Assembly (NCBI RefSeq): GCF_000414115.1
Contig: NZ_AOPZ01000316.1
Coordinates: 1-64,000 of the forward strand
DNA from: Streptomyces aurantiacus JA 4570
GTDB lineage: Bacteria > Actinomycetota > Actinomycetes > Streptomycetales > Streptomycetaceae
Length of the DNA: 64,000 nucleotides
Direction: 5' to 3'
The notes beneath the pieces were generated by a model. That model searched no databases and had not been told where the DNA came from. It worked only from the letters and a program-made list of their open reading frames with translations. Numbering within the stretch: position 1 is the stretch's first letter; each line of letters opens with the position of its first letter. The position numbers and the translations under genes were made by a program. This document shows positions 1-8,766 of this stretch, piece by piece.

Positions 1-309
1 CGGGGCGGGGGGATCGGTGGGTGGCCGGGGGGCGTCGGTGTCGGTGTCGGGGTGGCGGGGGTGATCGGTTCCCTGCGTCCCGGGCTCTGCCTCCGTGGCG
101 CGGCCCTGGTGCTGCTCCTGCCGCCCGGTGCCCCGCACGGGCGCCGACTCCTCGTCACCCGTGAGGAGCTCGGGGTGATACCGGGTGAGCCAGAGGGCGT
201 CGGCCACTTCCCACCAGCGCAGGGCGCCCACGCCCAGGCGCTCGTGATCCGCCGGGAGACGCGAGATCCGCGCGTCCCCGCCCTCGGAGGCGGCGGGGTG
301 CTCAGTCAC
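1..309 (-). CDS. SAV_2336 N-terminal-like protein (partial, 5' end only)
   Basis: This is the first 103 codons of a gene that runs off the left edge of the window. It starts at a GTG (309-307), inside the end of the upstream MoxR gene (8-nt overlap), so it is probably translationally coupled to it. The protein begins VTEHPAASEGGD and contains ALRWWEVADALWLTRY near residues 30-45, a tryptophan-rich stretch of the kind at the start of SAV_2336-type proteins. After about residue 55 it becomes a Pro/Thr/Asp-rich linker. SAV_2336-like proteins in Streptomyces commonly sit next to MoxR and VMAP genes and carry a C-terminal effector domain, but that part is outside the window. Its place as the last visible gene of the operon suggests it is the effector or scaffold of the system. 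The family call is from memory of the motif and is moderate. Confidence 0.6.
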   Translation of the reverse strand, partial: MTEHPAASEGGDARISRLPADHERLGVGALRWWEVADALWLTRYHPELLTGDEESAPVRGTGRQEQHQGRATEAEPGTQGTDHPRHPDTDTDAPRPPTDPPAP

Positions 310-1393
310 TCCGCCCAGTCCCATCACCGTTCAGCGGGTGCCAGATGGCGCCGAGCACCGCCTGCCATTCGGCGTCGTCGGACTCCTCGTACGCGTAGGA
401 GCCGGACGTCGCGAGGTGCGCGGCGTTCAACAGCATGTCGGCAGCAAGGCCGTCGGACTGTTCGCTGCGGGACCTGAAGTCGCGGATCAACTTTGCCTGC
501 ATGTCACCGAGTCGGTCCGAGAAGTGGGCGGAGAGCAGTTCCGCCAACCCTTCCGCATCGGGGTCGGCCATGTCCAAACGCAGACACCGCCGAAGGAAGG
601 CTTCCGGGAACTCACGTTCCCCATTGGACGTCATGATGACGATGGGAAATGTCCGAGCTTGGACGATCCCTTCCCTGATCGGAGCGAAGCCGCCCGGATC
701 CGCGGTGTGGACGGTCACTTCCGGGCTCTGGTTCCTGACTCGAACGAGTGGTGGTACGGAGTACCAGCCGTCCTCGAAGAGCGTGAGGAGGTCATTGGGG
801 AGGTCCGCGTCGCCCTTGTCCATCTCGTCGATGAGCAGGACGCGCGGCAGCCGGAAAGGGAGCATCGCCGTTCCGAGGGGCCCCAGCTGGACGAACTCGC
901 CGATGTCCGTGGGCGGTTGGGGCCCCGGGGCGGTCTCGGGGCCCCCGGCGGTTGCTGTCTGCTGCTGGGCCACGTACCAAGCCTGCCCCGACTGCGCCCG
1001 GCCGATCACGTCGTACTCGAAGAGTCCCGAGGCCAGCGTGGTGCGGCTGGTGACGGGCCACTGGAGCACCCGGCCCAGGGAGAGCTCCCGGGCGATGCGG
1101 AACGCGAGCGCCGATTTGCCGACACCCGGACGCCCCGTCACCAGCAGGGGCCGGCGGAGCAGAATCGAGGCGTTCACGAGCCGGACCTCGTCCGCCGGGG
1201 CGCGCCGGGGCACCTCGGCCGGGCCGAGCCTGCGGTCGGCCTCGTCGTCGTCCGGCGGCGCGGGCAGGACGGGGCCGCCGCCGAATCTCCGCCAGCGTGG
1301 GCCCTCGGGCCAGCTCCGCTCCTCGTAGGGCACATCGGGCAGCGTCCGTCCTGTGCCGCGGTACGGCAGCCCGTTCGTCTCCTGCGCGTTCAA
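302..1393 (-). CDS. MoxR-type AAA+ ATPase of a VMAP conflict operon
   Basis: A 363-residue AAA+ ATPase. Walker A is GRPGVGKS, Walker B is LLIDEMDKGD, and a sensor-1-like segment IVIMTSNGERE is followed by the arginine-rich FLRRCLRLDM. This order, with DEMDK in Walker B, is typical of the MoxR clade, whose members remodel partner proteins, often vWA-domain proteins. I chose the TTG at 1393: it is preceded by AGGGGGG at good spacing and overlaps the stop of the VMAP gene (TTGA). A GTG at 1426 is in frame but lacks a ribosome site. It lies between the VMAP gene and the SAV_2336-like gene, overlapping both, so the three are almost certainly one translational unit. The likely role is ATP-driven activation of the associated proteins in a conflict or signalling system; that role is inferred from the family and neighbours. 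Confidence 0.85.
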   Translation of the reverse strand: MNAQETNGLPYRGTGRTLPDVPYEERSWPEGPRWRRFGGGPVLPAPPDDDEADRRLGPAEVPRRAPADEVRLVNASILLRRPLLVTGRPGVGKSALAFRIARELSLGRVLQWPVTSRTTLASGLFEYDVIGRAQSGQAWYVAQQQTATAGGPETAPGPQPPTDIGEFVQLGPLGTAMLPFRLPRVLLIDEMDKGDADLPNDLLTLFEDGWYSVPPLVRVRNQSPEVTVHTADPGGFAPIREGIVQARTFPIVIMTSNGEREFPEAFLRRCLRLDMADPDAEGLAELLSAHFSDRLGDMQAKLIRDFRSRSEQSDGLAADMLLNAAHLATSGSYAYEESDDAEWQAVLGAIWHPLNGDGTGRSD

Positions 1394-3087
1394 TCGGTCC
1401 CCCCTACGAAAGCGGCGGGAGCGCACGCGTCACCGTCGAGGAGCTGCTGCGGATCGTCCCAGACCACGCCCAGATTCTTGAGCACGGCCTTGTCGTGCGG
1501 GCCGGTGCCGTGGAGGGCGGATCCCGCCGCGGCATCGCCCTTCCACTGTCGTGCACGGTCGGGAAGATTGGCCAGACCCTCGTCGGCCAACAGCTCCTTG
1601 ACCATGCTCCTGAAGGCGTCCGGCGCGGCATGCTCACGTTCGAAGATCATCACGGGCACCCCGTGGTCGAGGCCGAGGCGCAGTTCGCGCAGCCCCAAGG
1701 CGTTCCTGGTCCGCGGAGAGTCACTGAGGACCATGCAGACCACCCCCTCCTCCTTGCCGATCTTGGCATCCAGCAGTTCGAGGTGTTCTGCCGCGGGCCG
1801 TCCCCCCGGATCGCACCAGTGGATGCGACCACCCCCCGGATCGCCCTTCCAACGCGCCCATCTCCTGCGCCACGCGTGGTGCAGATCGCGCCGCTGCATG
1901 CGCTCCAGACTGTGTGCGAATATCCACGGATACTTACTCAACAGCGGGTTGGAATGGCTGAGTTGAGGGTCCCGGTTCCACCACTCGACTGGTTCGGTGA
2001 GCAACTCGGCCGGGAGGAAGAACTCCAGGACCACGTTCTCGTCCCGAGACTGCCACAGCTCGGCCGTCGTGGACAGCAGCTCCGCCATCGCGACAGGCAG
2101 TCTGCTGCGCGGTACGGCGTCCTCGGGATCGCAGTCCTCGTGGTGGAGCCGGGCGGACTCCGCGTAACGGACCCGCGAGGAGATCCGGTAGCGCGCTTCT
2201 CGCCGGCCCTGGCGCGCCGTCTCCCGATCGGAAGGACGCAGGTCCGGGGCTATCTTGATGAACATGCGGATGACCGGGACCTGCTGGTCGGTCCCCTCCG
2301 GCCGCTCGACCGGATCGGCCATGCCGGACAACTCGCCCTGTGGGGCCGGTTGTTCACCTGACGGCCCGAAACCGGTCGGCCCCAAGTCGCCTCCGGGCGG
2401 CCTGCGTTCGGCCGCCAGCCGCTCGCGCAGCGCGTCGAGGCCGGTTCTGCCGGCCTTGCGCTCCCAGACGCCGGCGAAGTGATCGTTCCACGCGCGGATC
2501 TCACCGACGATCCCCGCCGCCTCCGTACGCAGCATCAGGTGCTCCAGCAGGACCATGCTGGGTTCGAGGCCGCCGACCGGCGCGTTGTGCCCGGCGAGGT
2601 GGACGAAGGCGTGCCACGCGGTGTGGCAGTACGAGGGCATGCGGACGCGGTCGCCGCTCACCTCGGCCACCAGCGAGGGCAGTTCGGGCAGGGTGAACTC
2701 GAGCCCGGAGCGCAGGGCGGTCCAGTCACGGCCGTCGTAGAGGCCCGTCGCGTACCACTCGTCCAGGAGCGGGCGGAGCCGGCTGGACAGGGCGGGAGCC
2801 AGGAACTCCGTGACCTCCGCCAGGCGTTCGAGGCCGTCCTCGATCCGGCTGCAGTGCCGCACCACCTCCACGAACTCCTGGCGCGGGGTGGGAAGGCCCG
2901 CGATCTCCAACCCCGGGAACTCTTCGGTGAGTTCGCGTGCCCACTGCTGACGGCCCCGCGCGTCCACCAGGGCCATCGAGGTGCCGAGCACCTCGACGAG
3001 CGCCGCCAGGACGCGCTGTTTCGCCGGCCGGCGCGCCGGCTGCCCGGTCCCCCGCCCCGCCGGGACTCTCGTTGACCGCTGTGGCAC
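1390..3087 (-). CDS. VMAP (vWA-MoxR associated protein) with N-terminal EAD2-like domain
   Basis: A 565-residue protein. The N-terminus (about residues 20-95) reads like an effector-associated domain 2 (EAD2), a small adaptor used to recruit effectors. A helical middle region follows. The C-terminal half (from about residue 330) has the VMAP-C hallmarks VVLEFFLPAELLTEPVEWW, then SKYPWIFAHSLERMQRRDLH and a tryptophan-rich repeat. VMAP proteins are the third member of vWA-MoxR-VMAP ternary systems predicted to act in biological conflict. The GTG at 3087 is favoured because AAGGGG lies seven bases upstream; a GTG at 3105 is in frame but has no ribosome site. The gene overlaps the MoxR gene downstream and lies 36 bases below the alpha/beta hydrolase gene, so all are one operon. 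The family call rests on motif recognition, without a profile search. Confidence 0.8.
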   Translation of the reverse strand: MPQRSTRVPAGRGTGQPARRPAKQRVLAALVEVLGTSMALVDARGRQQWARELTEEFPGLEIAGLPTPRQEFVEVVRHCSRIEDGLERLAEVTEFLAPALSSRLRPLLDEWYATGLYDGRDWTALRSGLEFTLPELPSLVAEVSGDRVRMPSYCHTAWHAFVHLAGHNAPVGGLEPSMVLLEHLMLRTEAAGIVGEIRAWNDHFAGVWERKAGRTGLDALRERLAAERRPPGGDLGPTGFGPSGEQPAPQGELSGMADPVERPEGTDQQVPVIRMFIKIAPDLRPSDRETARQGRREARYRISSRVRYAESARLHHEDCDPEDAVPRSRLPVAMAELLSTTAELWQSRDENVVLEFFLPAELLTEPVEWWNRDPQLSHSNPLLSKYPWIFAHSLERMQRRDLHHAWRRRWARWKGDPGGGRIHWCDPGGRPAAEHLELLDAKIGKEEGVVCMVLSDSPRTRNALGLRELRLGLDHGVPVMIFEREHAAPDAFRSMVKELLADEGLANLPDRARQWKGDAAAGSALHGTGPHDKAVLKNLGVVWDDPQQLLDGDACAPAAFVGGTD

Positions 3088-3123
3088 GTGCGTTCCCCTT
3101 CGCACCGCGCGGCGATGCTCCGT

Positions 3124-4413
3124 TCACCGCGGAATCACCTCCGCCAGGACCTCGTACAGGTGCCGGTTCGCCCAGTACGCGCCGTGGGCCGCCGATACGG
3201 GCTGTCCGTTGTCCACCTCCACGTCGCGCACCCGCGGGCCGAAGACGTCGGACCCGACGAACGACAGCAGATCGCGCGGGTCGTAAATGTTGATCCACTC
3301 CGGGAACCCGGCCGGCAGGCCGGTCCCGAACGGGCGGGACGGCAGCGCGTCGAGCTCGTACAGCAGCGGAGCCTGCGAGCCGACGGTGACGAGACGGGCG
3401 ACGGACGGCCCGGCGACGGGCGGCGCGGGGACCGCGGCCGCGTCCGGCCGAGCGGCGCCCGGAGCGTGACCGGCCGCCGTCGCGTCGCCCGCGCGGTCGG
3501 TCCGTACCCCGCGCGCCAGCAGGTCGAAGGCGACGATGCCGCCCAGGCTGTGCCCCAGGAGCACCACCGGGGGAGCCAACTCCCGGGCCATTTCGGCGAC
3601 GTACGCACGGACGGCCTCGCCGCGCACCAGATAGCTCAGGATGTCGCCGGAGAACCCCAGTGAGCGCTCGCTGATCGCGTCGCGCCGCCCGACGACGAAC
3701 CGCGAGCCACCCGCCCGCTCCATCAGCCGCGCGGACGCGCCGAGAGCCCGTGCCAGGCCGCTCGCGAAACCGCGTGCCTCGCCGCCGAGCGCGTCGACGA
3801 CGGCGTCCACCATCGCGTCCCGTCCTGGCACCGGTACAGAGCCCGGCCCGCCGGGCAGCCCCGCGAGCGCCCGGGCCACGAGCGACCGCCCGGTGAGCCG
3901 CGCCAGGCTGCCGGCGCCCAGGTCGTCCCGCGCGGCGTCGCAGGCCCGCCGGAACTCCACCGAGGCTTGAGTTCCCCGCAGGGATTCCGCGAGCAGTTCC
4001 CGAAGCCCGACCGCCTCCCATGTCCGCCGCACACCGTCGGACTCGGCGAGCGCCATGGCACGTGTCCACAGCTTCGCGCCCGGCGACACGGCTCCCGGGA
4101 CGAAGCTCCCGGCCGATTCCCGCTCAATGAGGGCGAACAGCGCCAACTCCGCGTCCGGGTCCAGATACAGCAGAGCCCACCGGGCCCGCTCCTCGTCCTC
4201 GGCCGCCGGGCGCTGCACCGGTTTGCGGGGCCGGTAGCCGGGGATGGAGGCGCCGTCCGCGCGCAGATACGAACCAAGGGCGGAGCCCCAGTCGCACCCG
4301 GCCACCGTGACGTCGGGACGCACCGCGGCCAGGCCCTCGCGCACGGTGTCGAGCGAGGCCGTGTATCCGGGCGCGCGCACGCCCGTACCGTGGATGAACA
4401 GGACGCTGGGCAA
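3124..4413 (-). CDS. alpha/beta-hydrolase, first gene of the VMAP-MoxR operon
   Basis: A 429-residue alpha/beta-hydrolase. The N-terminal strand is followed by the oxyanion-type HGTG (VLFIHGTGV). The nucleophile elbow is GHSLGG with Ser289, and a late His in SAAHGAYW could complete the triad. The long helical insertion between residues 60 and 270 resembles lid regions of lipases and of predicted effector hydrolases. There is no signal peptide or membrane segment, so it should be cytoplasmic. Translation starts at a TTG, with GGAG about 8 bases upstream. It is the promoter-proximal gene of the operon and lies 36 bases before the VMAP gene. The position suggests it is an effector (esterase or phospholipase) or accessory enzyme of the conflict system. 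The fold is clear; the substrate is unknown. Confidence 0.8.
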   Translation of the reverse strand: MPSVLFIHGTGVRAPGYTASLDTVREGLAAVRPDVTVAGCDWGSALGSYLRADGASIPGYRPRKPVQRPAAEDEERARWALLYLDPDAELALFALIERESAGSFVPGAVSPGAKLWTRAMALAESDGVRRTWEAVGLRELLAESLRGTQASVEFRRACDAARDDLGAGSLARLTGRSLVARALAGLPGGPGSVPVPGRDAMVDAVVDALGGEARGFASGLARALGASARLMERAGGSRFVVGRRDAISERSLGFSGDILSYLVRGEAVRAYVAEMARELAPPVVLLGHSLGGIVAFDLLARGVRTDRAGDATAAGHAPGAARPDAAAVPAPPVAGPSVARLVTVGSQAPLLYELDALPSRPFGTGLPAGFPEWINIYDPRDLLSFVGSDVFGPRVRDVEVDNGQPVSAAHGAYWANRHLYEVLAEVIPR

Positions 4414-4518
4414 CCTGAACGCTCCGTCCCGTCGATGCCTGCCGAAGTCCGTCGAAGTCGTGGAACTTGCCTATGGCACAAGGTATTTGATGATGGTTCA
4501 TGGTACGGCTACTTGGGC

Positions 4519-4582
4519 CGGAATGCCTGGCCCCGAAGGCCCGAATGCCTGGGCCCGAAGGACCGAATGCCTGGCCTCGAAG
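4519..4582. repeat. three tandem copies of a 22-bp repeat
   Basis: Three imperfect copies of GAATGCCTGGCCCCGAAG plus four variable bases begin at 4521, 4543 and 4565, a strict 22-bp period. They lie in the 212-base gap between the VMAP operon and the secreted propeller gene, just upstream of the hydrolase start. I see no coding role. They could be slippage products or binding sites. Confidence 0.7.
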
Positions 4583-4625
4583 CCGCACGCCGTCGTCGTC
4601 CGTCCCTGTGGCCGCCGACGGCGGC

Positions 4626-5864
4626 TCAACGTACGGTGCGGACGAAGACGTCTCCGATCAGATTCGTGTCGTCGGGCACCAGGCCGGGGTGGTACGAGTC
4701 GAAGACGACGGTCGTCTCGTCGGCGCTCAGCGCCGCACGTCCCACGGTGACGGGCTTGCCGTCCTGGCCCGGTGACAGCAGTTCCTCGTGGCCGGTGCGC
4801 AGATCGCGCAGGATCAGCCCCAGCGTCCGGCGCTCCGCGTCCGCCGTGTTCAGGAGCAGCTTCGCGCCGTTCACCGACAGATCCGACACCAGGGTGAGGT
4901 CGGTGGGGGAGTGGCCGTCGTACCGCCGGAGCGCGCCGGTGCGCAGATCGCGGACGAAGGCGTTCCACGACGTGCTGGAGTCGCCGTTGGGATCGGTGCC
5001 CGGGACCAGGTTGGTGGCCACGGAGTTGAAGCCGACCTTGGAGCCGTCGGCGCTCAGCACCGGGGCGATCGCCGACCGGTCGGCCGGCGCACCGTCGTGG
5101 GTGACATCGGCCTGCGTCGTCCTCCCGGTCACCCGGTCGTACACCACGATGTCGCCCTGGTCGTCGTCGCTCTCCCCGGAGTATCCCTCCAGATAGGCCA
5201 CCTTGCGGCCGTCGGCGCTCATCGAGAGCTGCTCGCACTGGTGGAAGTTCTTCGACCCGTCCGAGGGCCTGCTGACCCGCCGCACGCGCTCCGTCCAGCG
5301 GTCCAGGAGCATGACGCGGCAGGCGTACGCGCCGTGTTCGTCCTCGGTGGGCCGGGCGACGAAGGCGACGTACCGCCCGTTCGCGCTGATCGGGGCGGTT
5401 CCGTACGACACCCTGTAGCCCTCGCCCATCGGGGGCTCCAGGCGTTCGATGCGCCCGGTGCGCAGGTCCATCACGTGCACGGAGGACCTCTGAGCCGTGG
5501 CCGACCACGAGGCGAAGGTCAAGTGGCGCCCGGACTGGGACAGTTGAGGCGTCGACGTCGACTCGCCCGGCACCACCACACGCCGCAACGGCGCACCCGG
5601 GGCCGTCCGGTAGAAGATGCTGTTGGCGGCGTCCGTCCCGGGCACCAGGTTCGTAGCCGACGACTGGAAGGCCACGACGCGCCCGTTCGCGCTGACCGCC
5701 GGTTTCACCGAATGCCAGTTGCCGCCGGTGCCGTCGGGGGCCACGCTGATCCGCTCGGTGCGCGGAACCCGGTCGTCGTTCGCCGCCCCCGCGGGCGAGG
5801 CGAGACAGCCGAGCGCCGCCGCCAGGACGGCGGTCATGGAGACGAGTAACGAAGGTCTTCTCAT
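4626..5864 (-). CDS. secreted TolB/WD40-like beta-propeller protein
   Basis: A 412-residue exported protein. Residues 1-27 form a classical signal peptide ending ASPAGA. The mature part is made of repeated propeller blades with a motif of the type VSANGRYVAFxS and LSADGSKVGFNS, interspersed with VRDLRTG segments, as in TolB-like or PD40-type propellers. The ATG at 5864 has GAGGGAG six bases upstream; the reading frame stays open another 88 codons upstream, but that part is Pro/Arg-rich and non-coding in character. No enzymatic motif is visible, so it is probably an extracellular binding protein. It stands alone: the downstream operon is separated by a repeat-bearing gap. Confidence 0.85.
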   Translation of the reverse strand: MRRPSLLVSMTAVLAAALGCLASPAGAANDDRVPRTERISVAPDGTGGNWHSVKPAVSANGRVVAFQSSATNLVPGTDAANSIFYRTAPGAPLRRVVVPGESTSTPQLSQSGRHLTFASWSATAQRSSVHVMDLRTGRIERLEPPMGEGYRVSYGTAPISANGRYVAFVARPTEDEHGAYACRVMLLDRWTERVRRVSRPSDGSKNFHQCEQLSMSADGRKVAYLEGYSGESDDDQGDIVVYDRVTGRTTQADVTHDGAPADRSAIAPVLSADGSKVGFNSVATNLVPGTDPNGDSSTSWNAFVRDLRTGALRRYDGHSPTDLTLVSDLSVNGAKLLLNTADAERRTLGLILRDLRTGHEELLSPGQDGKPVTVGRAALSADETTVVFDSYHPGLVPDDTNLIGDVFVRTVR

Positions 5865-6111
5865 CAGTGCTCCCTCTCTGGCCGCGGGACGGCCGCGGCC
5901 GCCCCCTGTTCCCCGTGCCCCGGCCCTGCGCGGAGGGCACACGCGATGGAATCGCGGAGTCGGCCAAGGGTCAACACCAGCGCCCGGCCGGACGAACGCC
6001 GGGCCAGGCGGAGCCAGTTGGCGTGTGGTGTCGTCAGCGGGCAGTGGTCCGGGTGAGGCGGCCGCGCACCTCGCCGGAGTCGAGACGGTCGGTGGCGGCC
6101 AGCAGCCTGAG

Positions 6112-6171
6112 CCGTCGCTGCGCACCATCCGGCACTACGAGGAGACGGGCCTGGTCATCCCGGTAGAGTGA
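6112..6171 (+). pseudogene. remnant of a MerR-family regulator helix-turn-helix
   Basis: The plus strand reads PSLRTIRHYEETGLVIPVE and then stops. This matches the recognition-helix region of MerR regulators (LRTIRHYEExGLVxP), but nothing upstream looks like the first helix and the frame ends straight after. It sits about 280 bases upstream of the SulP transporter gene and may be what is left of its regulator. The stretch 5865-6448 otherwise holds no gene that I can support. Confidence 0.45.
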
Positions 6172-6448
6172 GTGGTCACTGGTGATCGACGGTGATCGCT
6201 GGGGAGACCCCGAGCCGTCCCGGCTCCCACGCGGTCGCGGCTCCCACGGTTCGGGACGGACCGTTCCCGTGACCGACTGCCGTACCGGGGCGTCCCGCCT
6301 CGCCTTCGGTAGCGGGAAGAGGGGTTCCGTCCCGCCTTCTGACCTCAGCCCGCCGCACACGGGCTTCGCGGAATGCCGCCCCGGCCATCCGCCCCCTCGC
6401 ACGCCCAGGGTCACGCCAGGCGTGCCCGAGCACGACAGGTAGCGCTTC

Positions 6449-7954
6449 TTGTCCACGCCCGCACTGACCCCGGCCGCGCGGCTGCGCGGCCTGCGCCCCG
6501 ACTGGCTGTCCGACCCGAAGGTCTGGCGCACCGAGATCCTGGCCGGTCTCGTCGTCGCCCTGGCGCTCATCCCCGAGGCGATCTCGTTCTCGATCATCGC
6601 CGGGGTCGATCCGGCGATCGGCCTGTTCGCGTCCTTCACCATGGCCGTGGTGATCTCGATCGTCGGCGGGCGCCGTGCGATGATCTCCGCCGCGACCGGC
6701 GCTGTCGCCCTGGTCATCGCGCCGCTCAACCGCGAACACGGCCTCGGCCACCTCGTCGCCGCCGTCATCCTCGCCGGTGTCTTCCAGATCGTCCTCGGCG
6801 CGCTGGGCGTCGCGAAGCTGATGCGCTTCGTACCGCGCAGCGTGATGGTCGGCTTCGTCAACGCCCTCGCCGTCCTGATCTTCCTGACCCAGGTCCCCGA
6901 GATGCACGACGTGCCCTGGCCCGTCTATCCGCTGCTCATCGGCGGCCTCGCGCTCATGGTGTTCCTCCCCAGGATCACCACGGCGGTCCCGGCCCCGCTC
7001 GTCTCCATCGCCGTCCTCACCGTGATCACCGTCGCGGCCGGGATCGCGGTGCCGACCGTCGGCGACAAGGGCGACCTGCCCTCCGCCCTGCCCGCGCCGG
7101 GCCTGCCCGACGTGCCGTTCACCATGGACACGCTGACCACCATTGCTCCCTACGCGCTCGCCATGGCGCTGGTCGGCCTGATGGAGTCGCTGATGACGGC
7201 CAAGCTGGTCGACGACATCACCGACACCCACTCCTCCAAGACCCGCGAGTCGATCGGCCAGGGCATCGCCAACATCGTCACCGGCTTCTTCGGCGGCATG
7301 GGCGGCTGCGCCATGATCGGCCAGACGATGATCAACGTACGGGTGTCCGGCGCCCGTACCCGCCTGTCCACCTTCCTGGCGGGCGCGTTCCTGATGGTGC
7401 TCTGCATCGTGTGCGGCCCCGTCGTCTCCGACATCCCCATGGCCGCTCTGGTCGCCGTGATGGTGATGGTGTCGTTCGCGACCTTCGACTGGCACTCCAT
7501 CGCGCCGAAGACGCTGAAGCGGATGCCCGCCGGCGAGATCACGGTCATGGTCGTCACCGTCGTGTGCGTGATCGCCACCCACAACCTCGCCGTCGGCGTC
7601 GTCGCCGGTACCGTCACCGCGATCGTGATCTTCGCCAGGCGCGTCGCCCACCTGGCACACGTCACCTCGGTCACCGACCCCGACGGCAGCCAGGTCGTCT
7701 ACTCGGTCACGGGCGAACTCTTCTTCGCCTCCTCCAACGACCTGGTCGGCCAGTTCGACTACGCGGGGGACCCGGACACGGTCGTCATCGACCTGACCGC
7801 CGCTCACATCTGGGACGCCTCGTCCGTCGCCGCACTCGACGCGATCGAGACCAAGTACGGTCGGCGCGGCAAGACCGTCGAGATCATCGGCCTGAACAAG
7901 CCGAGCGCCCGGATCCACGAGAAGCTCAGCGGCGAGCTGACCGGCAGCCACTAG
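6449..7954 (+). CDS. SulP-family inorganic anion transporter with STAS domain
   Basis: A 501-residue SulP (SLC26) transporter. The N-terminal membrane domain has about ten to twelve hydrophobic segments, beginning with the family signature around ILAGLVVALALIPEAISFS, and includes FFGGMGGCAMIGQTMINVRV, typical of the core helices. The C-terminal 100 residues form a STAS domain (VYSVTGELFFASSNDLVGQF, then VIDLTAAHIWDASSVAALD). SulP proteins move sulfate, bicarbonate or similar anions across the plasma membrane. I use the TTG at 6449, with AGG upstream; there is no ATG close by. The gene is apparently monocistronic, with a methyltransferase 50 bases downstream. The exact anion cannot be told from sequence. 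Confidence 0.92.
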   Translation: MSTPALTPAARLRGLRPDWLSDPKVWRTEILAGLVVALALIPEAISFSIIAGVDPAIGLFASFTMAVVISIVGGRRAMISAATGAVALVIAPLNREHGLGHLVAAVILAGVFQIVLGALGVAKLMRFVPRSVMVGFVNALAVLIFLTQVPEMHDVPWPVYPLLIGGLALMVFLPRITTAVPAPLVSIAVLTVITVAAGIAVPTVGDKGDLPSALPAPGLPDVPFTMDTLTTIAPYALAMALVGLMESLMTAKLVDDITDTHSSKTRESIGQGIANIVTGFFGGMGGCAMIGQTMINVRVSGARTRLSTFLAGAFLMVLCIVCGPVVSDIPMAALVAVMVMVSFATFDWHSIAPKTLKRMPAGEITVMVVTVVCVIATHNLAVGVVAGTVTAIVIFARRVAHLAHVTSVTDPDGSQVVYSVTGELFFASSNDLVGQFDYAGDPDTVVIDLTAAHIWDASSVAALDAIETKYGRRGKTVEIIGLNKPSARIHEKLSGELTGSH

Positions 7955-8004
7955 ACCGGCGGCTCCGCCGAAGGCGCGGCGGCGGGTCCGGCTACCGTGG
8001 TCCC

Positions 8005-8688
8005 ATGGCGCCGCTGTCCCACCTCCACCGCTTCAATCAGCGGCATCCGTGGAGTCACAACGACCACTACGGCCCCTGGGCCGCCGACCAGGTGGCCGCG
8101 TCCGGGGCCCGCGACGTCCTCGACGTCGGGTGCGGCACGGGGAATCTCGCCGCCCTGCTCCGCCGTCGCGCCGCCACCGTCACCGGGCTCGAACCCGACC
8201 CCGAGACGGCCCGCGCCGCGGCGGCGCGCTTCGCCGACGACCCCGCGGTCACCATCGTCCCGACCACCTTCGCGGGCCGCGCCCGGGAGCGGCGCTGGGA
8301 CGCCATCACCTTCGTCGCCGTCCTGCACCACCTTCCGCTGGTGCCCACGCTGCGGGAACTGCGCGGCTCTCTCGCCCCGGGCGGGCGCCTCGTGGTCGTG
8401 GGCTGTTACCGGGAGGCCGGACCCGCCGACCGGCTCGCCTCTCTCCCGGCCGCGCTCGCGAACCCGGTCGTGGGACTGGCCAAGCACCCGGCACGCGCCG
8501 CCGCACCGCCCTCACACATGACGGCGCCCACCGCCGAACCGCAGGAGACCCTGCGCGTCATCCGGGCCGCGGCCGCACAGGAACTGCCCGGCGCCCGGAT
8601 ACGCCGCCGCCTGTTCTGGCGCTACACGCTCGTCTACGACGCCCCCGGCCGGCTTTCCGCGCCTGACCAGCACTCTCGCTGCGGCTAA
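8005..8688 (+). CDS. class I SAM-dependent methyltransferase
   Basis: A 227-residue methyltransferase with the SAM-binding motif I VLDVGCGTGNLAALL, an acidic motif II end (VTGLEPDP), and the late motif LRGSLAPGGRLVVVG. The start of the protein, HRFNQRHPWSHNDHYGPW, is common to a Streptomyces methyltransferase group. The ATG at 8005 is the only sensible start. It lies 50 bases after sulP on the same strand and may be cotranscribed. It converges with the NACHT gene. The substrate is unknown. Confidence 0.85.
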   Translation: MAPLSHLHRFNQRHPWSHNDHYGPWAADQVAASGARDVLDVGCGTGNLAALLRRRAATVTGLEPDPETARAAAARFADDPAVTIVPTTFAGRARERRWDAITFVAVLHHLPLVPTLRELRGSLAPGGRLVVVGCYREAGPADRLASLPAALANPVVGLAKHPARAAAPPSHMTAPTAEPQETLRVIRAAAAQELPGARIRRRLFWRYTLVYDAPGRLSAPDQHSRCG

Positions 8689-8766
8689 GTGTTTGTTCGT
8701 CCGTTCGGAGCGGCGCGCTGGAGCTGGACGATCCGGCTGTCGCCGAGCACGTGGAACAGGGCAAGC

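Noticed and set aside
6176-7951. Minus-strand open frame of 591 codons opposite sulP
   Set aside because: Product is Asp/Gly/Arg-rich antisense of a clear transporter.
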